Positions 17,580 to 25,814 of a stretch of DNA of 64,000 nucleotides are shown here, piece by piece. Under the pieces are notes generated by a model that was given only the letters and a program-made list of their open reading frames with translations, searched no databases and had not been told where the DNA came from. Within the stretch, counting starts at the first letter, position 1, and each line of letters starts with the position of its first letter. A program made the position numbers and the translations under genes. The stretch comes from Cyclobacteriaceae bacterium (GTDB lineage Bacteria; Bacteroidota; Bacteroidia; Cytophagales; Cyclobacteriaceae): contig JANQPQ010000033.1 of NCBI GenBank assembly GCA_028285445.1, forward strand, positions 1 to 64,000, given 5' to 3'.

Positions 17580-18355
17580 CTCCTGCCGAAACCTATCTGA
17601 TATTGGAAGGGTCAAAAGCATCCTACAAGGAGTTATTGAAATATACCTTCGTCGATTTATTGCTTAAGAAGGTATTAAAGTCTGAGGATCATGAATATCA
17701 GGCAAATGAAAATGATCCTGTTAGAACTTTATCTTTTGTAACCCGGGGAATCAACTTTGGTGAATACTATTGTAAGAAACATGAGATTGTATTTGTATCG
17801 CCCTTCATGAACAGTGATGACCTCGAGCTACAGTTTAAGCACCTGGTCAAAATGGGCTACGAAAATGCCTCCTCAAAAAGAAGTTTCATATTTGATCGCA
17901 TCTGCGCAAGTGAGGATATTGCCAAATCTATTGATCAGGGTTTATTCAGTAAACTTTTCGGACGAGTTAAACTTAATGCACATGGGCAGCAGTTGCGCGA
18001 AAACATAACCTCAGAGGTCGATCAACTCGAAAAGATCATTCCTGAGCTTGTAAGATCCAACCCCGACAAGACACTTGAGATTCTCAGAAAAATCAACGGC
18101 AATGTATACCTGCTGAAAAGTTTTGATTTCGAGATGCTGAAAAAAGTTGATGAGGAATTTGTGAAACAAGCAAAGAAATCCACGCCTGAAGATTCGACTG
18201 GCTGCGGCGGGTGTTTTGTCTATTTTGGCGACTACTCTGAATCATTCGACTCAGGTTTTGACTCGGCTAGCGCTGAATCAGGCAGCGGCTCCAGCGGTTG
18301 TAGTGGATGTGGCGGCTGCAGTGGTTGTGGTGGCTGCGGAGGGTGTGGTTCCTAA
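17558..18355 (+). CDS. TIGR04222-like protein with period-3 Cys/Gly C-terminal tail
   Basis: A 265-residue protein with a GTG start inside the preceding gene. Residues 1-210 are an ordinary charged alpha/beta-looking domain; I think it resembles the uncharacterised TIGR04222 group, but without strong evidence. The C-terminus is striking. Cys216 and Cys219 form CGGC, an acidic/Ser-rich linker follows, and Cys248, 251, 254, 257, 260 and 263 repeat exactly every third residue with Gly or Ser between. Such a tail could wrap metal or Fe-S, adopt a polyglycine-II-like helix, or be a modified peptide. No transmembrane helix is obvious here, unlike many TIGR04222 proteins. It is coupled to the GRDP-like gene. 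Confidence 0.7.
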   Translation: METLEKLTPAETYLILEGSKASYKELLKYTFVDLLLKKVLKSEDHEYQANENDPVRTLSFVTRGINFGEYYCKKHEIVFVSPFMNSDDLELQFKHLVKMGYENASSKRSFIFDRICASEDIAKSIDQGLFSKLFGRVKLNAHGQQLRENITSEVDQLEKIIPELVRSNPDKTLEILRKINGNVYLLKSFDFEMLKKVDEEFVKQAKKSTPEDSTGCGGCFVYFGDYSESFDSGFDSASAESGSGSSGCSGCGGCSGCGGCGGCGS

Positions 18356-18405
18356 ACCGCCAAAGTCTACTCCACTCGTACAAATCGAATTTCCTTAAAA
18401 AAATA

Positions 18406-18437
18406 TTTGCACTTAGAAACTTATTGTTTTAGCATTG
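18406..18437 (+). promoter_or_regulatory. Bacteroidota-type promoter of the GntR-ABC operon
   Basis: A -33 TTTG at 18406-18409, a 20-base spacer and TAGCATTG at 18430-18437 (consensus TAnnTTTG, one mismatch). It lies about 65 bases before the GntR start and runs directly into the operator dyad. Confidence 0.55.
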
Positions 18438-18459
18438 TGTATATATACAGTATATACAC
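18437..18459. promoter_or_regulatory. GntR (YtrA-type) operator dyad
   Basis: A perfect 9-base inverted repeat, GTGTATATA (18437-18445) and TATATACAC (18451-18459), with a 5-base spacer. It overlaps the expected transcription start of the operon whose first gene is a GntR-family repressor. This is the usual position and symmetry for an autoregulatory GntR operator. Confidence 0.7.
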
Positions 18460-18500
18460 TATAAACAATAAGAACAATCTTGTTATTTGTGTAGCCTCAT

Positions 18501-18890
18501 ATGAAAATCATTATCTCAAACGCCTCCCCAGAGCCCATTTATGAGCAAATAGGCAAGCAGATCAAAGCTCAGATAATATCTGGTGATTTGCAGGAAGGTC
18601 AAAGTTTACCATCAATTCGGAAGCTAGCCAAAGAGCTCCACATCAGTGTAATCACTACCAAAAGAGCCTATGAAGAGCTGGAAAAAGAGGGCTTTATAGA
18701 CACTGTCGGTGGCAAGGGCACTTTTGTAGCCATTCAGAATAAGGAGCTCCTGCGCGAGAAGAAAATGAAATCGATTGAAGATCTAATGGCAGAAATGGTA
18801 ACCGAAGCCAGAAAAATGGGAATCACGCTTGTTGAGCTTGAAGAGATGCTCACTATTCTCTATGGCGATAGCAATGAGGAAGACGAGTAA
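18501..18890 (+). CDS. GntR-family transcriptional regulator, YtrA type
   Basis: A 129-residue regulator consisting of the GntR winged-helix domain (PIYEQIGKQIKAQIISGDL, LPSIRKLAKELHISVITTKRAYEELEKEGFI, the GGKGTFV wing) and only a short helical tail of about 45 residues. This short form is the YtrA subfamily, which typically represses its own ABC transporter operon. The following genes on the same strand are exactly such an operon (an ATPase and two ABC-2 permeases). The dyad at 18437-18459 is the probable binding site. Signal unknown; YtrA-type systems often respond to cell-envelope antibiotics. Confidence 0.92.
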   Translation: MKIIISNASPEPIYEQIGKQIKAQIISGDLQEGQSLPSIRKLAKELHISVITTKRAYEELEKEGFIDTVGGKGTFVAIQNKELLREKKMKSIEDLMAEMVTEARKMGITLVELEEMLTILYGDSNEEDE

Positions 18891-18916
18891 CAAACAAAGG
18901 AAAAACTGAATTGATT

Positions 18917-19795
18917 ATGACTGAGAACACCCTGGAAATATCAAACCTTACCAAACACTATCGTGACTTTAGTTTGGAGGATGTCACATTCAATTTGCCA
19001 AAAGGTTACATCATGGGACTGATTGGCCCCAACGGTGCCGGCAAAACGACCATTATTAAAACCATTATGAACCTCGTAATGAAGCAGCAAGGAGTCATTA
19101 AAATTTTTGGCTTAGACCACCAGGATTATGAAGTAGAGGTTAAGAAAAGAATTGGTTTTGTTTACGATACGCCCCATTTCTATGGTCACCTTACCCTGAA
19201 GAGACTCCGAAATGTTGTTGCACCATTCTACGAAAACTGGGACAACACGGTATTCAACGACCTTGTCAACCGTTTCGGGCTGCCAATGAATAAAGTGATA
19301 AGGAAATTTTCTCGAGGCATGTCAATGAAAGCCTCTATCGCCATAGCCCTCTCCCATCATGCCGAATTCATCATAATGGACGAGCCAACTTCAGGATTAG
19401 ATCCTGTTATTAGGAGGGAAATGCTTGACATGCTGAGGGATATGATGATGGATGGCGACACATCTATACTGTTTTCTTCTCATGTCACAACAGACATTGA
19501 GCAAGCAGCTGATTACATTACCTACATCAATCATGGCAAGGTGGTTTTTTCAAAAACCAAAGATGAAGTGTTTGAGAACTACGCGGTAGTAAAAGGCGGT
19601 AACGACTTGCTGGATGCCGATACTCGGAAGAATTTGGTTGCAGTTAGGAGCAGCGAATTTGGTTTTGAAGGACTTACTTCTGACATAGCAGCATCTCGTA
19701 GCTTATTCGGCGATTCAGCTGTTTACGACAAGGCTTCCCTGGAAGACATCATGTTCTTCAACAACTTACAATCAAAGTCTATCACCCATGCTTAG
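18917..19795 (+). CDS. ABC transporter ATP-binding protein (YtrB-like)
   Basis: ATPase of 292 residues from the ATG at 18917 (a TTG six bases upstream is less likely). Walker A is GPNGAGKTT and Walker B is IIMDEPTSGLD. The signature is degenerate, FSRGMSMK rather than LSGGQ, as is common in this exporter group. The H-loop is SSHVTTD. It overlaps the next permease gene by eight bases. With the GntR regulator and two permeases it forms one operon, probably an exporter or sensor for a membrane-active compound; the substrate cannot be read from sequence. Confidence 0.92.
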   Translation: MTENTLEISNLTKHYRDFSLEDVTFNLPKGYIMGLIGPNGAGKTTIIKTIMNLVMKQQGVIKIFGLDHQDYEVEVKKRIGFVYDTPHFYGHLTLKRLRNVVAPFYENWDNTVFNDLVNRFGLPMNKVIRKFSRGMSMKASIAIALSHHAEFIIMDEPTSGLDPVIRREMLDMLRDMMMDGDTSILFSSHVTTDIEQAADYITYINHGKVVFSKTKDEVFENYAVVKGGNDLLDADTRKNLVAVRSSEFGFEGLTSDIAASRSLFGDSAVYDKASLEDIMFFNNLQSKSITHA

Positions 19796-20462
19796 GCTGC
19801 TGGCTAAAGATTTTCGTGCTCATCGCGATTACCTGCTGCTGTTTGTGGCAGTGTATGCCAGCATCAGCCTGGGGTTTTTCCTGGCTCTTTCCGGCGACTT
19901 CGGTTTTGAGCCGGAGATGTTCATACTGATTTACTTTCTCGGGGGCATGTTTGCCTCTAAGCTCTTTGTAATACTGGACGAAGTTGCGGCATCAAATGCT
20001 TTCATTGCCAGTTTGCCCATAACTCGAAACAACCAAGTGCTCGCCAGGTACCTGTCTACTTTTATCCTCACCGTAGTGGCGGCGGTTGTACATCTGGCAG
20101 TTTTTGAGATTACAGCTCCCGACGAGCTCAAAGCCATGGCCGGAATTGTATCACAGCCGGCTGTTTGGATTCTTCCGGTGATACTCGTTATTATATCTTC
20201 AACTTTCTCTTACCCACTGCTATACAAATTTGGCATGGTACGAGGTGCGCTGATCTATGCCATCAGCATTACCATGCTTCTTGTTTTATCTATGAAAATT
20301 ACCATGACCCTAAATGCTGGCGAATCAATTCGTAATGTAATAACTGCCTTGTTGGCCCAGCCGGCATGGTTGATAATAGTGCAAATGCTACTACTTATAA
20401 CCATGCTGCTGACAATCTCAATTTTCGTTTCAACCCGCATCTTTAAATCAAGCGACATATGA
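19788..20462 (+). CDS. ABC-2 family permease, first of two
   Basis: A 224-residue membrane protein with six predicted helices starting after MLRLLAKDFRAHRDYLLLF. The N-terminal amphipathic entry segment, an ASNAFIASLPITRNNQVLARYL cytoplasmic loop and the length all fit the small ABC-2 permeases (ABC2_membrane_5 type) found in YtrA-regulated operons. The start lies inside the ATPase gene and the stop overlaps the next ATG in ATGA. It likely pairs with the second permease as a heterodimer. Confidence 0.85.
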   Translation: MLRLLAKDFRAHRDYLLLFVAVYASISLGFFLALSGDFGFEPEMFILIYFLGGMFASKLFVILDEVAASNAFIASLPITRNNQVLARYLSTFILTVVAAVVHLAVFEITAPDELKAMAGIVSQPAVWILPVILVIISSTFSYPLLYKFGMVRGALIYAISITMLLVLSMKITMTLNAGESIRNVITALLAQPAWLIIVQMLLLITMLLTISIFVSTRIFKSSDI

Positions 20463-21094
20463 ATCGGCAAAGAATACAAAACCTGGTTTATCACGACTTT
20501 CGCACTTTCGGAAAGCAGATCTTGCAATATTCTTTCTTCATTCTAATGATTGGGATGGCCATCACCTTTATAAATACGAATACACTAATGGTCTTTTCGG
20601 GTGGAGTCGGGAACATTATTATGGTAGTGATTGCAGCATTTGCGCTGGAACATACCAACAATGCAATTCGCATGCATACGGCTAGCCTTCCTGTAACACG
20701 CAGGGAAATCGTTGCTGCCCGCTACCTGTCTGCATTAATAATTGTTGTAGCTAATACTATCCTCCATTTTGTGCTTTTTAATGCGCTTGAATCCTATATC
20801 GACCCCAACCCGACATACACCAGCCTTTGGCAATTTGGTTCCGGCTTAATGTTTGGGCTCGTTCAACTGTCGCTGTTCTTCATCTTATTTTATAGGGTTC
20901 ATCTTCTGGTCGCTGTAATCATTTTCGTGTTGCCCACAACTGCTTGGAGAACGATTTCTCCCAACAAAGAATTCATGATGGGATTGGTTCCGGAGAGTTC
21001 GGGGGAACTGCTTATCTACCTATCGATAACCATAGCAACGCTGGCATTCTCCTATTTCCACACGGCCTCCTATTTCAGTAAAAAAAATCTCTAA
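20459..21094 (+). CDS. ABC-2 family permease, second of two
   Basis: A 211-residue membrane protein with six hydrophobic helices, similar in plan to its upstream neighbour: a basic entry segment (NRQRIQNLVYHDFRTFGKQ), the first helix pair, then a HTASLPVTRREIVAARYLSA loop that matches the SLPITRNNQVLARYLS loop of the other permease. The two therefore look like ancient duplicates. The gene overlaps the first permease by four bases and ends the operon. Confidence 0.85.
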   Translation: MNRQRIQNLVYHDFRTFGKQILQYSFFILMIGMAITFINTNTLMVFSGGVGNIIMVVIAAFALEHTNNAIRMHTASLPVTRREIVAARYLSALIIVVANTILHFVLFNALESYIDPNPTYTSLWQFGSGLMFGLVQLSLFFILFYRVHLLVAVIIFVLPTTAWRTISPNKEFMMGLVPESSGELLIYLSITIATLAFSYFHTASYFSKKNL

Positions 21095-21112
21095 CACCAA
21101 CCACCAAGTCTA

Positions 21113-22354
21113 ATGTTATCCCTCGAGACCAAAGAATCCTGGAGCTCAATCGAGCGCCTTGTCTTTCGATTCCTGTTCACCTACGTAGTGCTATATATAG
21201 TTCTGCTGGTACTGGCGCGCCTGTTGGAAACTCCAACACGCTGGTTTGCGGAGTATGTGTTACACTGGGGTGGCGACTTCAATGCCAGCAGTACTGGTAG
21301 TGGTGATCGGACATTCGATTATGTACGTTTAGCACTCAATGGATTTCTTACTATAGTGGTGGCAAGTTCCTGGTCATTGGCAGATAAGTCCAGGCAATCA
21401 TACAATGTGCTGTCGTATTGGTTTAGAGCATTCCTAAGAGTGACACTCTTGCTGGCCATGCTTCTCTATGGATTTGTCAAAGTCTTCAAAGGTCAATTCC
21501 CAGACCATAGTTTGTTGCGCTTAATACAACCTTTAGGAACTATGAGTCCTATGGGCCTGGCCTGGACCTTCCTCGGGCACTCTTTTGCCTACAATATCTT
21601 TATGGGATTATCTGAAGTGTTGGGAGGCATGCTGATGCTTTATCGGCGCACCGTCACTTTGGGAAGCCTGGTAATTATGGGTGTAATGGCCAACGTGATG
21701 ATGATGAACTTCACCTACGATATTCCTGTGAAGCTCTTTTCCACGCACCTCTTCCTCATGGCTTTCGTACTTTTTCTTTATGATAGACAAAGAGTCATCA
21801 ATCTTTTTCTTCGGAACCAAACCATTGAACTATGCCACGAGCATGTCGCTGCCAAGGCCAAATTCCTGAACGCCGTACTGCCGATTGCTAAAGGGCTATT
21901 GATAGTTGTTGCCGGCCTGGTTGTAGTGGGCCAGTTCTTTATTCAGTTTGATATTCGAGATCAATTAAAGACCAAATCAGATTTACATGGCATCTGGGAA
22001 ACTGAACTCTTTGTAAAGAACAATGATACCATCCCTCCGCTGCTAACTGATGAGGAACGTTGGCGCTATTTGGTAATAGAAATGAAAGATGGCCTGGCCG
22101 TAAAGTCCATGACCGATTCCTTGATGAGATATCAATATGATGACCAATTCGAATCGCTGGAATTAGTACTTTCCTCAAAAGATGAAGATTTTCGGAGTAG
22201 TTTTAAATATGAATTGGACGGAGACCTGCTCCGCCTTGAGGGCCTTCATCATAGCGATTCTATAACCATGCGGTTGCGTAAGAAGCCCATCACAGATTTC
22301 TTACTGGTCAATCGTGGATTTCACTGGGTCAACGAAACGCCATATAATCGTTAA
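21113..22354 (+). CDS. DoxX-like membrane protein with C-terminal soluble domain
   Basis: A 413-residue protein with about eight hydrophobic segments in residues 15-285, followed by a soluble beta-rich region of about 125 residues (from DLHGIWETELF to the end). The membrane part, with GFVKVFKGQFP, a GLSEVLGGMLMLYRRT helix and a VMANVMMMNFTYDIPVKLFS helix, resembles DoxX/SURF4-type proteins. The tail has the look of a small lipocalin-like module. I am moderately confident of the DoxX relation; no function can be assigned. It begins 18 bases after the ABC operon and could be read through from it. Confidence 0.6.
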   Translation: MLSLETKESWSSIERLVFRFLFTYVVLYIVLLVLARLLETPTRWFAEYVLHWGGDFNASSTGSGDRTFDYVRLALNGFLTIVVASSWSLADKSRQSYNVLSYWFRAFLRVTLLLAMLLYGFVKVFKGQFPDHSLLRLIQPLGTMSPMGLAWTFLGHSFAYNIFMGLSEVLGGMLMLYRRTVTLGSLVIMGVMANVMMMNFTYDIPVKLFSTHLFLMAFVLFLYDRQRVINLFLRNQTIELCHEHVAAKAKFLNAVLPIAKGLLIVVAGLVVVGQFFIQFDIRDQLKTKSDLHGIWETELFVKNNDTIPPLLTDEERWRYLVIEMKDGLAVKSMTDSLMRYQYDDQFESLELVLSSKDEDFRSSFKYELDGDLLRLEGLHHSDSITMRLRKKPITDFLLVNRGFHWVNETPYNR

Positions 22355-22407
22355 GGCACTATATCTTGCCAATTGTTGTTATGCCTAGACGATAAATCAC
22401 TACCAAA

Positions 22408-23229
22408 ATGCCCAACACACTCAAGCCTGGTGAAAAATTTCCGGATTTTGAATTGCCCGATCAGAATGGCAAAAATCGGAAGTTATCTTCCTTTACTCGA
22501 CAAAGCGAAGCCGACAAAAGATATGGATTCAAAGATGGCTATCCAATCATTGTAATATTCTCTCGTGGTTTCTTTTGCCCTCGCGATCAGCAGCAGTTTA
22601 GAAACCTGGTGGCATTTCAAAATGAGCTTAATGTAAACTTTTGCAAGCTGGTTTCCATCAGCGCCGATGAGCCTCTTGTCTCTTCCGCGTTCCGGTCAGG
22701 ATTAGGAGCCAATTGGCCATTCTTGTCTGATTTGGATCGTAAGCTGATAAAAGAGCTGAATATTCTGGATGAAACCGAAGGCGAATATGCCTACCGATCC
22801 CTGCCCTACACTTTCGTTTTAAAACCTAATCTTGAAATATATAAAGTGTATGATGGATGGTACTTCGTTGGTCGGCCTACGGTGGAAGAGTTGCGTCAAG
22901 ATCTGCGAGCTATTATGCAAGAAATGGATTACTACTCATATGAAGTCTTTAATACTGAGCATGTAAAGAAAATCCGTATACCACAGCAGACTTGGGAAGA
23001 AGGTAAAGTCAGCCATTCTGAAAATGCTCTTGTTGGAGTTGTGGATTCATTCGACCTTCGTACTGGCAATGGTTATATAAAAACCGGGGAAATTGATGGT
23101 TTGATCTTTTTTAATTTTACTGCCATACCAGGATCTGGCTATCGCACCATTAGACCAGGAACCAAAGTTAAGTTTGAGCTAGTGGAAACGCCGACTGGTA
23201 TTTCAGCAAGTAATGTTGTGGAAGTGTGA
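22408..23229 (+). CDS. Peroxiredoxin/AhpC-TSA domain fused to a cold-shock domain
   Basis: A 273-residue two-domain protein. Residues of about 5-170 form a thioredoxin-fold AhpC/TSA (redoxin) domain with the probable peroxidatic Cys57 in FFCPRDQQ and a SLPYTFVL segment in the cis-proline region. Residues of about 209-273 read as a cold-shock domain: GVVDSFDLRTGNGYI (RNP1-like), IDGLIFFNFTAI (RNP2-like), GYRTIRPGTKVKFEL and SASNVVEV. The cold-shock domain normally binds single-stranded RNA or DNA. No signal peptide, so cytoplasmic. Direct fusion of a thiol peroxidase module to a nucleic-acid-binding domain is unusual. The frame is continuous, so this is not an artefact of two adjacent genes. 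Confidence 0.85.
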   Translation: MPNTLKPGEKFPDFELPDQNGKNRKLSSFTRQSEADKRYGFKDGYPIIVIFSRGFFCPRDQQQFRNLVAFQNELNVNFCKLVSISADEPLVSSAFRSGLGANWPFLSDLDRKLIKELNILDETEGEYAYRSLPYTFVLKPNLEIYKVYDGWYFVGRPTVEELRQDLRAIMQEMDYYSYEVFNTEHVKKIRIPQQTWEEGKVSHSENALVGVVDSFDLRTGNGYIKTGEIDGLIFFNFTAIPGSGYRTIRPGTKVKFELVETPTGISASNVVEV

Positions 23230-23268
23230 GACCACAATCACCGATATCCCTGATCGCAATACCATCCA

Positions 23269-25665
23269 CTACAACTCTCTTAGCAATACAGAAGGCTTAG
23301 TCACCGATGCTTTTACCGTCTGGAAGCCGATGGTGGCTACTACCAGAAGGAATATTAGCACAATAGGGGCCAAAAACCACCACAACTCCCAGCCTACCCT
23401 AAAGGCATAAGCCTGTAGCCATGAGTTCAAAAGTGTATAAGCAACGGGCAAAGTTACCAGCGCAGAGATACCTATGATCTTGATAATGTCTTTCGAAAAA
23501 ACACCAATTATCTGTCCAACTGAAGCTCCCATTATTTTTCTGATACCAACTTCCTTTATTCGCTTGCCAATTAAATAATTAGAAAGACCCAAAAGGCCAA
23601 GGCTGGCAATAACCAAAGCCACCGTGGTAAACAGGCCAACCATTTTAGCAAACGTGGTCTCGTCGGTAAATTGCCTGTTGAAGAAGTCGTCGAGAAAGAA
23701 GTAATTAAAAATATCATCAGGAAAATGCTCCTTGTAGATACCTTCAAGGGCGGCAATTGGCTTTTGATCTGAATCAACTTTTATAGAGTAATAGTTGAAG
23801 GAGTAATCTCTTCTGCTTATGAAAATCAGCGGATCAAAATGTTGACTTGCTGACATCTGGTGGTAATCTCTAACCACGCCAATTACCTGGTACCGATTTT
23901 CTCCTGAAACGACGATCTGGCCAATTGACTGCTTGGCATTTCTAAATCCAAACAGGGCCAGGGCAGTTTCATTGACAATTGCATAACCTGAATCTAAACC
24001 GGGCTGAAACTTCTGACCCTCAATCATCTGCAAACCATAGTTATCGAAATAGTTCTCATCTGCATTTACTATATGGAATTTATTGATCTTCTCATCGGGC
24101 CCTTGCTCCCATCTAAAACCCGATGTCCACCTGATCTCTTCTCCCGGAATATTCGAACTTGCTGTTACAGACTTGACGGCTGACAAACCCGAAACGGCTG
24201 AAACAAAAGTCTCCAATCTGCTTGTAATGGTACTGTCGCTATCCAATTGAATCGGAGCTTTTACAACCAACATTGCGTCCTTTCCAAATCCGGCGTCTTT
24301 CTCTTTTAAAAATGACACTTGGGCATAAACTACCAGGCTTGCTATAATCATTATCATGGAAATCGAAAACTGAAACAAAGAAAGGCCCCGCCGTACCCAG
24401 GTTGATTGATTGGAATTGGACGCTGCCCCTCTTATAACGGAGGCTGGGGGGTGCTTCGAAATGATAAATGCCGGATAAAACCCTGATAAAAGTATGCCCA
24501 GCGACATTACTGCTACCAGTGCGAGCCAGGGCCACGACATCAAGGCTACTTGAAAGTAAATTCCGGAAATAGTAAAGAGCTGATTATTGAACACCTGGAT
24601 TATTGTAAATGCGATGGTTAATGACACTACATTTACCAAAGCAGCTTCAGTAAATAATTGCCACGTTAGCTGGCGTGTAGTTGCACCTACCGACTTCTTA
24701 ATTCCTATTTCTTTGGCCCTTTCCAAAGACCTCGATGTGGTGATGTTTATATAATTGATCCAAGCCAAAATTGAAATGATAAGAGCAATTGTCATCAGGG
24801 CATCAACTACAAATCCATCTGCATTTATCTCTGCCTCCTCGTTTAAATCAGATCGTAAGTGAATATCTTTTAATGGTTGCAGTTTGATTTCATCACGGAC
24901 CGAATAATTGGTATAGTAATCCGCATTCCTTTCAAACATCAATTGTGAGCATTTCCTGGCCAATTCTTGAATGTCGGTCCCCGGTTTTACGCTGAAGTAA
25001 GTATAGAATGAATACCAGCCCCAGCTGGTTTCAGCGGTCTCTCCGCGGTTCCGGACCAATGTGGAATAGGAAATAAGATAATCGAATTGTATATGAGAGT
25101 TTGCAGGGTAGTCTCTAAACACGCCCACTACGTGCAACTCCAACCTGTTATCCACGGTAAACGACTGGCCTTGTGCTTCAGTGGTACCAAAAATCCTCTG
25201 GGCCATCCCCTCAGAAATAACCACCTGGTTTGGGCCTGAAAAAGCCTGAATATCCAAGGGCTCGCGAAAGGAGACGGAAAGCAAGTCGAATACTTGAGGG
25301 TCCGCATAAAATCCCCGCTCACGATCCGTTATCCGCTGGTCAGTATTCGTTGTTGAAACAATACCACTAGACCTGTACAATCGTGAATAGTACTCAATCT
25401 CATTGAAGGCAGCGGCCATTGTTGGAGCAATAGCCGGGTATGAAGTGGCCGACCTAAATTCCAACCGTCCCTGATTGTAGTTGTCAAGTCTTACCCTATA
25501 GATTTGATCAGCATTTTCATGGAAGCTGTCAAAGCTCTTATGGTAGCTAACATAGTTGATAAGAACTAAGCTTGCCGCCATACCCAGGCTTAACCCGAAA
25601 ATGTTAATGAGCGACACAAACCGATTTTTGAGCAACTGCCGGATAGCGAGAATCAGGTAATTCAT
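23269..25665 (-). CDS. MacB/FtsX-type ABC transporter permease
   Basis: A 798-residue permease typical of Bacteroidota, with two repeats of a FtsX unit. The N-terminus reads LAIRQLLKNRFVSLINIFGLSLGMA, followed by a transmembrane helix, a periplasmic MacB_PCD domain (about residues 45-285) and three helices. The second periplasmic domain and three C-terminal helices follow. The cytoplasmic motifs AKEIGIKKSVGAT and KEVGIRKIMGAS are the two FtsX signature loops. No ATPase gene is adjacent, so it must use one encoded elsewhere. A second protein of this family is encoded at 39688-42072. Such orphan permeases often accompany secreted peptidases; here an S41 peptidase gene lies just upstream on the same strand. 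Confidence 0.93.
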   Translation of the reverse strand: MNYLILAIRQLLKNRFVSLINIFGLSLGMAASLVLINYVSYHKSFDSFHENADQIYRVRLDNYNQGRLEFRSATSYPAIAPTMAAAFNEIEYYSRLYRSSGIVSTTNTDQRITDRERGFYADPQVFDLLSVSFREPLDIQAFSGPNQVVISEGMAQRIFGTTEAQGQSFTVDNRLELHVVGVFRDYPANSHIQFDYLISYSTLVRNRGETAETSWGWYSFYTYFSVKPGTDIQELARKCSQLMFERNADYYTNYSVRDEIKLQPLKDIHLRSDLNEEAEINADGFVVDALMTIALIISILAWINYINITTSRSLERAKEIGIKKSVGATTRQLTWQLFTEAALVNVVSLTIAFTIIQVFNNQLFTISGIYFQVALMSWPWLALVAVMSLGILLSGFYPAFIISKHPPASVIRGAASNSNQSTWVRRGLSLFQFSISMIMIIASLVVYAQVSFLKEKDAGFGKDAMLVVKAPIQLDSDSTITSRLETFVSAVSGLSAVKSVTASSNIPGEEIRWTSGFRWEQGPDEKINKFHIVNADENYFDNYGLQMIEGQKFQPGLDSGYAIVNETALALFGFRNAKQSIGQIVVSGENRYQVIGVVRDYHQMSASQHFDPLIFISRRDYSFNYYSIKVDSDQKPIAALEGIYKEHFPDDIFNYFFLDDFFNRQFTDETTFAKMVGLFTTVALVIASLGLLGLSNYLIGKRIKEVGIRKIMGASVGQIIGVFSKDIIKIIGISALVTLPVAYTLLNSWLQAYAFRVGWELWWFLAPIVLIFLLVVATIGFQTVKASVTKPSVLLREL

Positions 25666-25814
25666 TCTTGTGTTTAGAACTTCAGGGGCAACTTATGTGC
25701 CTAAAGTGTAAAGCCATTACCAGTTCAATTTAGAGGGTATTTAATAGCAGGTAACGGTTGTTTTTGTGCCAAACTGAAACGAACCCCGTCTCATATTGAT
25801 ACATCACGATGTAA

